The notes under the pieces were generated by a model. That model had not been told where the DNA came from. It did not search any database and saw only the letters and a program-made list of their open reading frames with translations. The position numbers were made by a program, and so were the translations under genes. This document shows positions 40,108 through 49,693 of a stretch of DNA of 64,000 nucleotides, piece after piece (position 1 is the first letter of the stretch; the number at the start of each line of letters is the position of its first letter). The stretch comes from Alteromonas aquimaris (lineage in GTDB: Bacteria; Pseudomonadota; Gammaproteobacteria; Enterobacterales; Alteromonadaceae), in contig NZ_JAPFRD010000010.1 in the NCBI RefSeq assembly GCF_026183695.1, positions 467,613 through 531,612 of the forward strand, in the 5' to 3' direction.

Positions 40108-42152
40108 CTGCCGGTCGCCTACCCATCGAGGGTCACACGGCGAGTATGAGCATCGCCGTTTTTATCTGTGTGCTGTCACTAAGTCTGTTTGATCCCCTCA
40201 TGATATGGGTAATCATGCTGTCTCTTTGCACTCTTTTTGTGCGGATTTCACTCTACCTGGGGTGGTATCAACACGCTCCCAGCCAACGAACGATAAATCT
40301 GCTAGCCATTTTAACTTCTCTGGCATTAACATGGTTTAGTTTTGATTTGGGCCTGTTACTCTCGATGATCAATCTTTTGGTAGCTGCGTGTTCATTAAAG
40401 CTAATAACACTCAGTAAACGAAAAGATTTTTTGCAACTATTTGCTTGCGGACTATTTTTAATTGGGTGTGGATTTATTTACCAGCAAAGCATTCTAAGTG
40501 CGCTTTTCTATTTTGCGACGTTATTATTTTTATTATTCGCTTTGCTCAGCTTCTTTACTCCTCAGTTGGCGTGGCAGAAAAGAATTAAGATAATTAGCTT
40601 CCAACTTCTGCAAGCATTGCCTATCGCGATAATTTTATTTTTGGTCATGCCTCATTTAAGTCCACTATGGAAGATGCCTACCAGTCAGACATCCAAGACT
40701 GGCCTGGCTGAAAAAGTCACGCCAGGAGACATTGCTAATTTAACTCAATCAGATGAACTGGTTTTTCACGCAACCTTCGACGGTAAGGTTCCTCCTCGCC
40801 AGGACAGATATTGGCGTGCGCTTACCTTGGAAGCTTTCGATGGTAGAACATGGGAAATCAGCCCTCACCGGGAACGGTTTCGGCAACGAAATCAGCGATT
40901 TAATAATGTATTTTCACCACTCACATCTACGCCATCTTATGATTATCAAGTTATCGCAGAGGCAAGTGGGCGTTCATGGTTATATGCTATCGACATTGCG
41001 GTTCCCGCAACCCGTGCAGATAACGAGCAGATATGGGTTTCAAGGGATTATCAACTAATCGCCAACCAACCATTGATGAGCAAACGTGCATATAATGTTA
41101 AATCTTATCCGGCAGCTCTTCTTCCCTCTCCCGACCTGGCGCTGGAAAGCCAACTTAATTTGATGGTTCCCAGCCAGGGTAATGAGAAAACCAGAAAATG
41201 GGTGACACAGCTACGACAAACGCACCCAGACAATCACCAATTCGTTGCAGCAGTAATGCACTACTTTGCACAACATCCGTTTGTCTACACACTTTCGCCG
41301 CCCCCCATGCGGCAGAACTTTGCTGATACGTTTCTGTTTGATAAAAGAGCGGGCTTTTGTTCACATTACGCCAGTGCTATGGCATACGTACTGCGACTTG
41401 CCGGTATTCCCGCACGCATGGTTACTGGCTATCAGGGAGGGGAACGGTTTAAAGATCAGGTGATTAGCGTTTATCAATATGATGCCCATGCCTGGGTGGA
41501 AGCTATCGTTAGTGACGCAGGATGGACGCGCTACGATCCTACGGCCGTTGTTGCTCCATCCCGCTTAAATGCAGGATTAAGAGAAGTATTAGAGACCTCC
41601 GGAGAGTTACAGCAGCACAACTTTTTTTCAGGTATCGGACAGGCTGGTGTAGTAAAGGAAATCAGGTTAATCGTTGCCCACTTAAATTATTTCTGGGGCA
41701 GATGGGTATTGGGGTTCGACCACCACCAGCAGGTCAATCTATTTACCTTATTATTCGGACAGCTTACCCCGCTTAAAATTACCTTTCTGATGCTGGGATG
41801 TATGTTGGCGATTAGTGGCTTTCTCGCTTTATATTTCTTGCCACGATGGAAGCGTAAATCGATTGATCCAGTTACCCAGCTTTATCTTCGCGCAGTTCAA
41901 ATTATTAGCTCCGCATATGGGATTGCGCGTCATAATCAACCACCTCTGACATTTTTACAAGAGGCTGCAAACCTGCTCCCCGACGAAGCGAAAAGTCATT
42001 TTTATGAGATTACTCATACCTTTGTTGCTTATCACTACCAATATCCTCCCCTTGATGACAAAGCGTTTAACGCTGCATTATCGAAAATGCGTAAAGACCT
42101 CAAAGCGTTACAGAAAAAGGTGGTGAAGGTACCGGGTACTAATCGCGATTAA
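40104..42152 (+). CDS. Transglutaminase-like protein of the TgpA type
   Basis: A membrane protein of 682 residues from the GTG at 40104, which overlaps the DUF58 stop (GTGA). The N-terminal part carries five to six helices (about 15 to 200, DUF3488-like), followed by a periplasmic transglutaminase domain with the catalytic Cys in RAGFCSHYASAMAYVLR, GIPARMVTGYQGG, the His in HAWVEAI and the Asp in YDPTAVV. Another helix and a DUF4129-like cytosolic tail complete it. The order matches Pseudomonas TgpA. A longer frame from TTG at 40059 is less likely. ATG 40146 is an alternative start. Confidence 0.92.
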   Translation: MTAGRLPIEGHTASMSIAVFICVLSLSLFDPLMIWVIMLSLCTLFVRISLYLGWYQHAPSQRTINLLAILTSLALTWFSFDLGLLLSMINLLVAACSLKLITLSKRKDFLQLFACGLFLIGCGFIYQQSILSALFYFATLLFLLFALLSFFTPQLAWQKRIKIISFQLLQALPIAIILFLVMPHLSPLWKMPTSQTSKTGLAEKVTPGDIANLTQSDELVFHATFDGKVPPRQDRYWRALTLEAFDGRTWEISPHRERFRQRNQRFNNVFSPLTSTPSYDYQVIAEASGRSWLYAIDIAVPATRADNEQIWVSRDYQLIANQPLMSKRAYNVKSYPAALLPSPDLALESQLNLMVPSQGNEKTRKWVTQLRQTHPDNHQFVAAVMHYFAQHPFVYTLSPPPMRQNFADTFLFDKRAGFCSHYASAMAYVLRLAGIPARMVTGYQGGERFKDQVISVYQYDAHAWVEAIVSDAGWTRYDPTAVVAPSRLNAGLREVLETSGELQQHNFFSGIGQAGVVKEIRLIVAHLNYFWGRWVLGFDHHQQVNLFTLLFGQLTPLKITFLMLGCMLAISGFLALYFLPRWKRKSIDPVTQLYLRAVQIISSAYGIARHNQPPLTFLQEAANLLPDEAKSHFYEITHTFVAYHYQYPPLDDKAFNAALSKMRKDLKALQKKVVKVPGTNRD

Positions 42153-42483
42153 CGATCTGCGCCATAGGAAAGCGTTTTTTTGCCTTTATGGCCAATCGGC
42201 GTACCCACCGCGAGGGCACAATAAGCGTAATAATATTAAAGGGGCCAGATTTAAAGCTTACTGCCTGAGGTTGACACACAATAGTTGTCACCATGCTAAC
42301 GGAAATGGCTATGGCTCTGAATTCACCAGGCGTAACGACATTTAACGGACGTATAATGACCACCTTGTGTTTTGCACCTTTTTGACCTGCAAGTAAGGTA
42401 TGGAACAGACTACACCGCCACCAACAGTATCCACTGACACAAAATAACACTGTTTCTATTAGAATTTGGAAACTGATGGGCAA
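42139..42483 (-). CDS. Hypothetical protein, doubtful
   Basis: A 114-residue frame in the space between the convergent transglutaminase gene and fusA. It begins with TTG (GTG possible 11 codons later), with no clear ribosome site at either. The sequence has a hydrophobic front (ILIETVLFCVSG) and a more regular second half (PFNIITLIVPSRWVRRLAIKAKKRF). I cannot assign it to a family. The 3' end overlaps the preceding gene by 14 bases. It may be a real small membrane protein or a chance frame. Confidence 0.4.
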   Translation of the reverse strand: MPISFQILIETVLFCVSGYCWWRCSLFHTLLAGQKGAKHKVVIIRPLNVVTPGEFRAIAISVSMVTTIVCQPQAVSFKSGPFNIITLIVPSRWVRRLAIKAKKRFPMAQIVNRD

Positions 42484-42577
42484 GGGTGTACTCGCACTGT
42501 AAGACTATAATCAATAAGTGCAATCGATTTTCATACACCCTTGTCAATATGCCAAGACCAGCTTTCGATCAGGTAAA

Positions 42578-42608
42578 AAAAAGCCCGCTAACATTTAGCG
42601 GGCTTTTT
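42578..42608. terminator. Bidirectional terminator after fusA
   Basis: AAAAAGCCCGCTAA and TTAGCGGGCTTTTT pair perfectly around CAT, with an A8 run and a T5 run flanking. It closes the fusA transcript. Confidence 0.9.
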
Positions 42609-42625
42609 CAAAAGACTTGAAGATA

Positions 42626-44710
42626 TTACTTTTTCTCTCGACGAGCTTTAGCTTCTTCAATAACTTTGTCAGCTACGTTTTGTGGACATGCACTGTAGTG
42701 GCTGAATTCCATAGAGAATTGACCACGACCCGATGTCATTGTACGTAGGTGTCCGATATAACCGAACATTTCTGAAAGCGGAACGTCTGCTTTAATACGC
42801 ACACCTGTTACACCTGCTTCCTGATCTTTGATCATGCCGCGACGACGGTTAAGGTCGCCGATAACATCACCTACGTGATCTTCCGGAGTAAACACGTCAA
42901 CTTTCATGATCGGCTCAAGTAATTGAGGACCAGCTTTAGGCATTGACTGACGGAATGCGCCTTTCGCAGCGATTTCAAACGCGATAGCTGATGAGTCAAC
43001 AGCGTGGAAAGCACCGTCATACAGTTCAACTTCAACGTCAAGAACCGGATAACCCGCAACAGGACCAATTTCCATCATGCTCTTGAAGCCTTTTTCGATG
43101 GCCGGGAAGAATTCCTTCGGTACGTTTCCGCCAACTACCGTTGACTTGAACGTAAAGCCAGAATTCTGTTCACCTGGGCGGATACGGTAATCAATTTTAC
43201 CGAACTGACCAGAACCACCAGATTGCTTCTTATGCGTGTAGCTGTCTTCAACTTGCTGCGTGATCGTTTCACGGTATGCAACCTGAGGTTGACCTACAAT
43301 CAGTTCTACTCCATAGGTACGCTTTAGAATGTCCACTTTAATATCTAAGTGAAGTTCACCCATACCTTTAAGAATCGTCTCACCAGAATCTTCATCAGTT
43401 TCTACGCGGAAAGACGGATCTTCTGCAACCATTTTACCGATTGCGATACCCATTTTCTCAGAGCCACCTTTATCTTTTGGTGCAACTGCAATTGAGATTA
43501 CAGGCTCAGGGAAGACCATTGCTTCAAGCGTACAAGGATGCTTCACGTCACATAGTGTGTGACCGGTTTGAACATTCTTCATACCAACAATTGCAATGAT
43601 GTCGCCAGCGTGTGCGGAAGTCAGTTCATTACGCTCATCAGCCTGCATTTCTACCATTCGGCCAACACGTTCAGTTTTACCTGTCGCCGAATTTAAAATG
43701 GTGTCACCTTTGTTGATTTTACCCGAATAAATACGCACAAACGTAAGCGCACCGAAACGGTCATCCATAATTTTAAACGCTAATGCTTTTAATGGCTCGT
43801 CAACAGATACGGTAGCCACTTCGCCAGTCTCGTTACCCTCTTCATCGGTAAGAGGCTGTGGTTCAACTTCTGTCGGAGACGGTAAATAATCAACAACGGC
43901 ATCCAATACTAGCTGCATACCTTTATTTTTAAATGCCGAGCCACAGAATGTTGGGAAGAAAGCAAGATCGCGCGTACCTTTACGGATACAACGCTTAATG
44001 TCTTCAATCGAAGGCTCTTCGCCATCCATATAAGCCATCATCAGCTCGTCATCCTGCTCTACCGCAGTTTCGATGAGCGCTTCATGGTATTCATTGACTT
44101 TATCAACCATGTCTGCAGGCACATCTTGAATCGAGTAGTTCTCAGGAAGACCAGTGTCGTCCCAAACGTACGCTTTTTTCGTAAGCACATCTACGACACC
44201 GATGAAATCATCTTCAATGCCGATAGGTAGTGTCATTACAAGTGGCGTTGCACCAAGTACTTTCTTCACTTGGCCAACTACACGATAAAAATCAGCGCCC
44301 ATACGGTCAAGTTTGTTGACGAAAATAATGCGCGAAACTTCTGATTCGTTCGCATAGCGCCAGTTGGTTTCTGATTGTGGTTCAACACCACCAGAACCAC
44401 AGAAAACGCCGATCCCGCCATCAAGTACTTTCAAAGAGCGATATACTTCTACGGTAAAGTCAACGTGTCCGGGAGTGTCAATTACGTTTAAACGGTGATC
44501 CTTCCAGAAGCAACTAACCGCAGCTGACTGAATGGTAATACCACGTTCAGCTTCCTGCTCCATGAAGTCAGTTGTTGACTCACCGTCGTGTACTTCACCA
44601 GTTTTATGGATTTTACCGGTAAGTTTCAAAATACGTTCTGTAGTGGTAGTTTTACCCGCGTCTACGTGGGCGAAAATACCTATGTTTCTGTAATGAGATA
44701 AGTCTGCCAT
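42626..44710 (-). CDS. fusA: Elongation factor G, stand-alone paralogue (EF-G2 type)
   Basis: GTPase that moves tRNA and mRNA after peptide bond formation or aids recycling. G1 [12 protein letters not shown] (about 14 to 25), DTPGHVDF (about 81 to 88) and [10 protein letters not shown] (about 135 to 144) are present, followed by domains II to V, ending KARREKK; length 694. It lacks the str-operon neighbours rpsL, rpsG and tuf, and its front ([24 protein letters not shown]) differs from the usual str-operon EF-G. It is probably the second copy seen in Vibrio and relatives. A TATAAT at 44750 to 44755 on the minus strand may be its -10. Confidence 0.93.
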   Translation of the reverse strand: MADLSHYRNIGIFAHVDAGKTTTTERILKLTGKIHKTGEVHDGESTTDFMEQEAERGITIQSAAVSCFWKDHRLNVIDTPGHVDFTVEVYRSLKVLDGGIGVFCGSGGVEPQSETNWRYANESEVSRIIFVNKLDRMGADFYRVVGQVKKVLGATPLVMTLPIGIEDDFIGVVDVLTKKAYVWDDTGLPENYSIQDVPADMVDKVNEYHEALIETAVEQDDELMMAYMDGEEPSIEDIKRCIRKGTRDLAFFPTFCGSAFKNKGMQLVLDAVVDYLPSPTEVEPQPLTDEEGNETGEVATVSVDEPLKALAFKIMDDRFGALTFVRIYSGKINKGDTILNSATGKTERVGRMVEMQADERNELTSAHAGDIIAIVGMKNVQTGHTLCDVKHPCTLEAMVFPEPVISIAVAPKDKGGSEKMGIAIGKMVAEDPSFRVETDEDSGETILKGMGELHLDIKVDILKRTYGVELIVGQPQVAYRETITQQVEDSYTHKKQSGGSGQFGKIDYRIRPGEQNSGFTFKSTVVGGNVPKEFFPAIEKGFKSMMEIGPVAGYPVLDVEVELYDGAFHAVDSSAIAFEIAAKGAFRQSMPKAGPQLLEPIMKVDVFTPEDHVGDVIGDLNRRRGMIKDQEAGVTGVRIKADVPLSEMFGYIGHLRTMTSGRGQFSMEFSHYSACPQNVADKVIEEAKARREKK

Positions 44711-44895
44711 TGGTTCACTTTCGTTGGTTCAGTGTAAAAAAACGGCGGGATTATAAAGGATCTTGCTACCACATTTATACCTTTTTCAGCAGAAAGGTTA
44801 ATTTCTGCTCGCAAAAACCGCCGCAACATTGGAATTAATCTATATATATCAACACGTTAATCGAAATAAATAAAATTTACTGATTTTATAAAAAT

Positions 44896-45966
44896 TTAGC
44901 TTTGCCGAACGACTGTTACTGTAACTTCATCCCGGTCATGATAAAGGTGTCTAGCCTTCACGCTAAATTGATCATCTAATTTTACTAATCGTGATTTTAG
45001 GGACAACAACGCCTGTGAAACTGTTTCGTAACGCTGCTTCATTGGAAGTTTCAAATTAAATATAGCGTGTAGAGAGCGGCCCGTCACTAACCAGTCACCC
45101 ATTAATTTTGCAACCCGATCAGGCTGTTCAATCATATCACACACCAGCAAATCTACTTTATGATGTTGTGGTCTATAGGTGAAGCCATCTGCAGCAAAAT
45201 GGGCTACCTGTCCCGTTGCCATCAATTTTTCATCAATTAAACCATTATCTACCGCTTCAACATACATCTCCCGAGTGACCAGCTGGTATGTCCAACCACC
45301 GGGACAGGCGCCCAAATCAACTGCTCGCGCCCCAGCTCTGAATACTAATCTGCGCTCACTGTCATTCAACATAGTCAAAATGGCCTCTTCCAGTTTCAAC
45401 GTAGACCGACTCGGCGCTGATGAAGGAAACTTTAATCGGCAGACCCCCAGTTCAAATGGGCTGCGTGTATGGGGGTAACTGATCGCTAGTTTACAAGTAT
45501 TAAAGTCAGTGAAAAACACATGCAACACAGGATACAGTAATTTCTCCTGCTTGGTTAGGTAATTCTCCTTGCGGAGTGCCTGTCGCAACGGCACGGCGAA
45601 TTTTCGGCAAAATTTGGCCAGGCCTTTACCTTCGTCGGTATCAGGATATTCCACCCACACTGCTCCAAACTTGTCCGCGTGTTTCGTCACTTCATTTAGA
45701 ATGGGAGAAATTCGGTCTGAAGGTTCCAGATCCGATAACACAGCTATAACCCAAATCAGTTGACGGGGAAAAATCGTATTTTTCACATCGAATTCATTGG
45801 AAATAAACGTTTCTGACGGGGGTTCATAAAACGGGAATTCTACAAACCCCTGATTAGGTCGAAAAATTGGATATCCGTAAATATTCTGCTGGGCGGTTCG
45901 TTCTGCGAGCTCTTTAGCTGTATCAGATTCGTACCCGCTGCGGCAGTATGCTATCAAACTAGTCAT
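44896..45966 (-). CDS. rlmM: 23S rRNA 2'-O-ribose methyltransferase RlmM
   Basis: Methylates C2498 of 23S rRNA. It has a THUMP-like front (about 1 to 180) and an RFM-type methyltransferase domain with SAM-binding DLGACPGGWTYQLVTR (about 215 to 230) and a catalytic K-D-K-E-like arrangement in VDLLVCDM and FNLKLPMK. ATG 45966 gives the family start MTSLIAYCRSGYE, with GGGGA upstream; a longer frame to 46011 is less likely. Length 356. It overlaps ygdD by eight bases, part of gcvA-ygdD-rlmM as in E. coli. Confidence 0.95.
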   Translation of the reverse strand: MTSLIAYCRSGYESDTAKELAERTAQQNIYGYPIFRPNQGFVEFPFYEPPSETFISNEFDVKNTIFPRQLIWVIAVLSDLEPSDRISPILNEVTKHADKFGAVWVEYPDTDEGKGLAKFCRKFAVPLRQALRKENYLTKQEKLLYPVLHVFFTDFNTCKLAISYPHTRSPFELGVCRLKFPSSAPSRSTLKLEEAILTMLNDSERRLVFRAGARAVDLGACPGGWTYQLVTREMYVEAVDNGLIDEKLMATGQVAHFAADGFTYRPQHHKVDLLVCDMIEQPDRVAKLMGDWLVTGRSLHAIFNLKLPMKQRYETVSQALLSLKSRLVKLDDQFSVKARHLYHDRDEVTVTVVRQS

Positions 45967-46336
45967 TATTGAATCCCCGTAAACTTGCTGCAAACAGGCA
46001 CAACCAGCCAATTATGAAAGCCACTCCACCGACAGGTGTAATAGGGCCGAAAACAGGCTGCCCCGTGGTCGCCAACAGGTACAAGCTACCACTAAATAAC
46101 AAACTCCCAATGAGGAAAGCCCAGCCCGCCCGTTTGAGCCAGCGATGATGACCAAATGCTGATAAGGCGGGCAATAACAGCATTGCCAGTGCATGATACA
46201 TTTGATAACGCACCCCCGTTTCAAACACCTTCAACGCGTCTGCACTTAACGAATCCTTTAATTCGTGGGCCGCAAATGCACCTAAAACCACTGCTAAAAA
46301 TGCACTTAACGCGCCCGCGACAAAAAATAATCTCAT
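45959..46336 (-). CDS. ygdD: DUF423 family membrane protein (YgdD)
   Basis: A 125-residue membrane protein with four helices. The front MRLFFVAGALSAFLAVVLGAFAAHELK, the middle ETGVRYQMYHALAMLLL, and GPITPVGGVAFIIGW are family features. The ATG at 46336 overlaps the TGA of the upstream hydrolase gene (ATGA), which I prefer over a GTG three codons earlier. Its role is unknown. It sits in the conserved gcvA-ygdD-rlmM order, with a hydrolase inserted between gcvA and ygdD. Confidence 0.92.
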   Translation of the reverse strand: MRLFFVAGALSAFLAVVLGAFAAHELKDSLSADALKVFETGVRYQMYHALAMLLLPALSAFGHHRWLKRAGWAFLIGSLLFSGSLYLLATTGQPVFGPITPVGGVAFIIGWLCLFAASLRGFNND

Positions 46337-46974
46337 GCAATACACCGTTCTTTTATAAAATGGATGGTCTTTTCAATTGCGGTCTGGAGGTTGTCCTCTA
46401 GAGACAAGCCACTCGCTTTTCGTGGCTTGAAACTATGGTCACCATCCCCAACGATTGATGTTTGAATACTCTGACTTAGGGAATATTGTTTTATCTCATC
46501 GGCTGTACCAAAAGGGTCTCGCTCACCCTGCAAAATCAGAAAGGGAGTTTGTAAGTCAGCTAAATGAGAAGTTCGTGTTTTTTCTGGCTTTCCAGGAGGA
46601 TGAAACGGATAACCAAACACCACTCCTCCTTTTATCCTGCACTTATCGGCGATTAACGTCGCCACCCTTCCTCCCATGGATTTTCCACCTATGAAAGTTG
46701 GCATGGAGTTTTGGTTTTGCATACTTTGCGTGATGATCTCATGAAAATGCGTTTCTAACAGGGGCATCTTGTCTGGAGGACGTCGTGTACCAGTCTGCTG
46801 AATACGTTGCATATAGGGAAAATCAAAAAGCAAAACCTCTACATCCCGCTGCGCTATTTCATTTGCTATTGTCTGCATAAAGTCTGATGATTTCCCTGCA
46901 CCAGCCCCATGAGCAAGAATTATTCTGGCGATAGGGGAACTACGCGCCTTTTTCATCTCAATACTAAAGGACAT
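46333..46974 (-). CDS. Alpha/beta hydrolase of the Tex30/KANL3 type
   Basis: A 213-residue cytosolic hydrolase. The front IILAHGAGAGKSSDFM (about 18 to 33) is the oxyanion region, the nucleophile elbow GGKSMGGRVA (about 95 to 104) holds the Ser, ILQGERDPFGT (about 147 to 157) the acid, and GDGDHSFKPRKA (about 176 to 187) the His. These segments match the Tex30/KANL3 family. The substrate is unknown. It overlaps gcvA by 11 bases and ygdD by 4, so it is translated in one operon with them. Confidence 0.9.
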   Translation of the reverse strand: MSFSIEMKKARSSPIARIILAHGAGAGKSSDFMQTIANEIAQRDVEVLLFDFPYMQRIQQTGTRRPPDKMPLLETHFHEIITQSMQNQNSMPTFIGGKSMGGRVATLIADKCRIKGGVVFGYPFHPPGKPEKTRTSHLADLQTPFLILQGERDPFGTADEIKQYSLSQSIQTSIVGDGDHSFKPRKASGLSLEDNLQTAIEKTIHFIKERCIA

Positions 46975-47863
46975 CTTGTTCTTCCTCTACCTGAGTTAAC
47001 ACCCAGCTGCGAAAAGCGGCGATTTTACCTAACTCTGCCTGAGTTTCGTCACACACTAAATAAAACGCATCCCGACTCTCTACTTTTTCTTCAAAAGGTA
47101 TCACCAACCGACCAGCATCAAGCTCAGGCCGTGCAAGCACGGTATTTCCCAATGCGATCCCCTGCCCCAACGCAGCGGCCTGTAGCACCAGCATTGAATG
47201 GCTGAACACAGGTCCCTGATTGACATTCACCCCCTGAACCCCCACGTTTTTTAGCCAGTCCTTCCAAGCAGCCCGGCTCGAATCATGTAAAAGAACATGG
47301 TGCTTTAAATCTGATAGATTATTCAGTGGTTTAGGCCCGTTAAACAACATTGGAGAACACAAAGGTGTAAGGAACTCTGTATGTAATTTATCGGCATTCA
47401 CGCCACTCCAGCGCCCTTTACCGTAGTAAATAGCGACATCAACGTCATCATCCAAAAAACCTTCATCAAAATCGACTGCTTTGATTCTGACATCTATATC
47501 AGGATGGGCCTGACTAAACTTGCTGATTCGTGGCACCAGCCATTGACTGGCAAAACTGGGTGGCATTGCCACGGTAACGGCGCCTTTGGAGCCCTTAGCG
47601 AGTAATTTTTCGGTGGCTTCCTGAAGATTTTTAAAGATGTCCTTCAGTTCAAGAAAGTAAGCCTGCCCTTCTTCAGTAAGTAATAATGTCCGATTACGGC
47701 GAAGAAAAAGTTTCATGGATAAGTAATCTTCAAGCGCCTTGATTTGATGACTCACTGCAGCCTGCGTCACAAACAGCTCGTCAGCAGCACGGGTAAAACT
47801 TAAGTGGCGCGCCGCAGCTTCAAAGGCCTTGAGTGCGTTTAGAGGAGGTAATCTTCGATACAT
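46964..47863 (-). CDS. gcvA: LysR-type regulator GcvA
   Basis: LysR family regulator of 299 residues, in enterobacteria controlling the glycine-cleavage gcvTHP operon with glycine and purines as signals. The winged helix-turn-helix spans about 5 to 65 (PPLNALKAFEAAARHLSF, FVTQAAVSHQIKALE), then a helix linker and a periplasmic-binding-like effector domain. The order gcvA-ygdD-rlmM supports the name. Gcv genes are not in this window. The ATG start and MYRRLPPLNALKAFE front are as usual. Confidence 0.93.
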   Translation of the reverse strand: MYRRLPPLNALKAFEAAARHLSFTRAADELFVTQAAVSHQIKALEDYLSMKLFLRRNRTLLLTEEGQAYFLELKDIFKNLQEATEKLLAKGSKGAVTVAMPPSFASQWLVPRISKFSQAHPDIDVRIKAVDFDEGFLDDDVDVAIYYGKGRWSGVNADKLHTEFLTPLCSPMLFNGPKPLNNLSDLKHHVLLHDSSRAAWKDWLKNVGVQGVNVNQGPVFSHSMLVLQAAALGQGIALGNTVLARPELDAGRLVIPFEEKVESRDAFYLVCDETQAELGKIAAFRSWVLTQVEEEQDVL

Positions 47864-48079
47864 CTGGTTAATTCAACATAGTGAAATAAGGGCTACATTA
47901 GCATTAGTTTTTTTAATGCACATACCATACTTTAACTCGTTTTCAAGTTTACGAAAAGTTGTTTATTATTTCCTCGCAGTAAAAAATACTCTTTTTATTT
48001 CATGGAGTAAGACTGTAACGACTTGTTAAAAATTTAACATTTCAGCAACCAAGATTAAATTACTTATATTAGGTGTGGT

Positions 48080-48364
48080 ATGAAAAAATTACTTTTAGCT
48101 TCTATTTCTGTTGTCGCCTTTGCGTCAGCAGCCGTCAATGCGACTGAAAAACATCCTGACATCCATTATCAAAACTTAAATACTATGGCTTACCAAGCCA
48201 TTGATTTAGGTTCAATTAAGCCAGTCATTGAATTGACAGAAACAATTCAAGTTCAGGTGGACAAGGCCTTTGCCGCTGAAATGAGTCCTGTAAATAAAGA
48301 CGCTTTGCTAGTGAAAAATGCCTCACGCAAAATGCGCAAAATTACGAGAATACGTAGCGAGTAA
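48080..48364 (+). CDS. Small exported hypothetical protein
   Basis: A 94-residue protein of unknown family. The signal peptide is about 1 to 21 (MKKLLLASISVVAFASAAVNA), with cleavage expected after NA. The mature part of about 73 residues has no cysteine and ends with a basic SRKMRKITRIRSE. AGGTG precedes ATG by four bases. It is divergent from gcvA across about 215 bases and convergent with kdsA. It is probably periplasmic. Confidence 0.75.
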   Translation: MKKLLLASISVVAFASAAVNATEKHPDIHYQNLNTMAYQAIDLGSIKPVIELTETIQVQVDKAFAAEMSPVNKDALLVKNASRKMRKITRIRSE

Positions 48365-48389
48365 TACCCTATACACACCTGATAAGCAG

Positions 48390-48409
48390 CTGGCGGTATA
48401 TGCCGCCAG
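48390..48409. terminator. Stem-loop between two convergent genes
   Basis: CTGGCGG and CCGCCAG pair around TATATG in the gap before the kdsA stop. There is no T-run on either side, so this is a weak candidate. Confidence 0.4.
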
Positions 48410-48424
48410 TGATGCTTACTCATC

Positions 48425-49300
<876 letters not shown>

Positions 49301-49308
49301 TTACTCTC

Positions 49309-49683
49309 CTAAAAAAACATGGGCTGTTTGGTGATGGCGACATTGGCAATCAAAACTACCCAGATAATCGCACCAATAAAGCCAATCCAACGCATAGGTG
49401 CATTTCTTCCCCACTTTAATGCGAACATGCCCAGTAAAATGTAGGCAATTAAACCTACTACCTTAAACGTTACCCAATCGTGCACAAATGGATACTGCGA
49501 AATAATAATGCATAGCCATAGGGCACTAAGTAACAGAATTGTATCGATAACGTGAGGAACGATTTTCACCCATTTCTTCTGCAAAAATGTGGGATTAAAT
49601 TGTGCCCATATAAATCGTATGACAAATAAAAGTACACTTAATGCTATAGCGGTTAAGTGGATATGCTTTGCAGCTGCATACAT
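49309..49683 (-). CDS. SirB2 family membrane protein
   Basis: A 124-residue protein with four membrane helices (about 8 to 27, 45 to 63, 70 to 90 and 98 to 117). The family front YAAAKHIHLTAIALSVLLFVIRF is clear. The family is often found between prmC and kdsA in gammaproteobacteria, and its function is unknown. It lies 10 bases after the HD-GYP regulator stop and before kdsA. Confidence 0.93.
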   Translation of the reverse strand: MYAAAKHIHLTAIALSVLLFVIRFIWAQFNPTFLQKKWVKIVPHVIDTILLLSALWLCIIISQYPFVHDWVTFKVVGLIAYILLGMFALKWGRNAPMRWIGFIGAIIWVVLIANVAITKQPMFF

Positions 49684-49693
49684 GGTAGTTACC

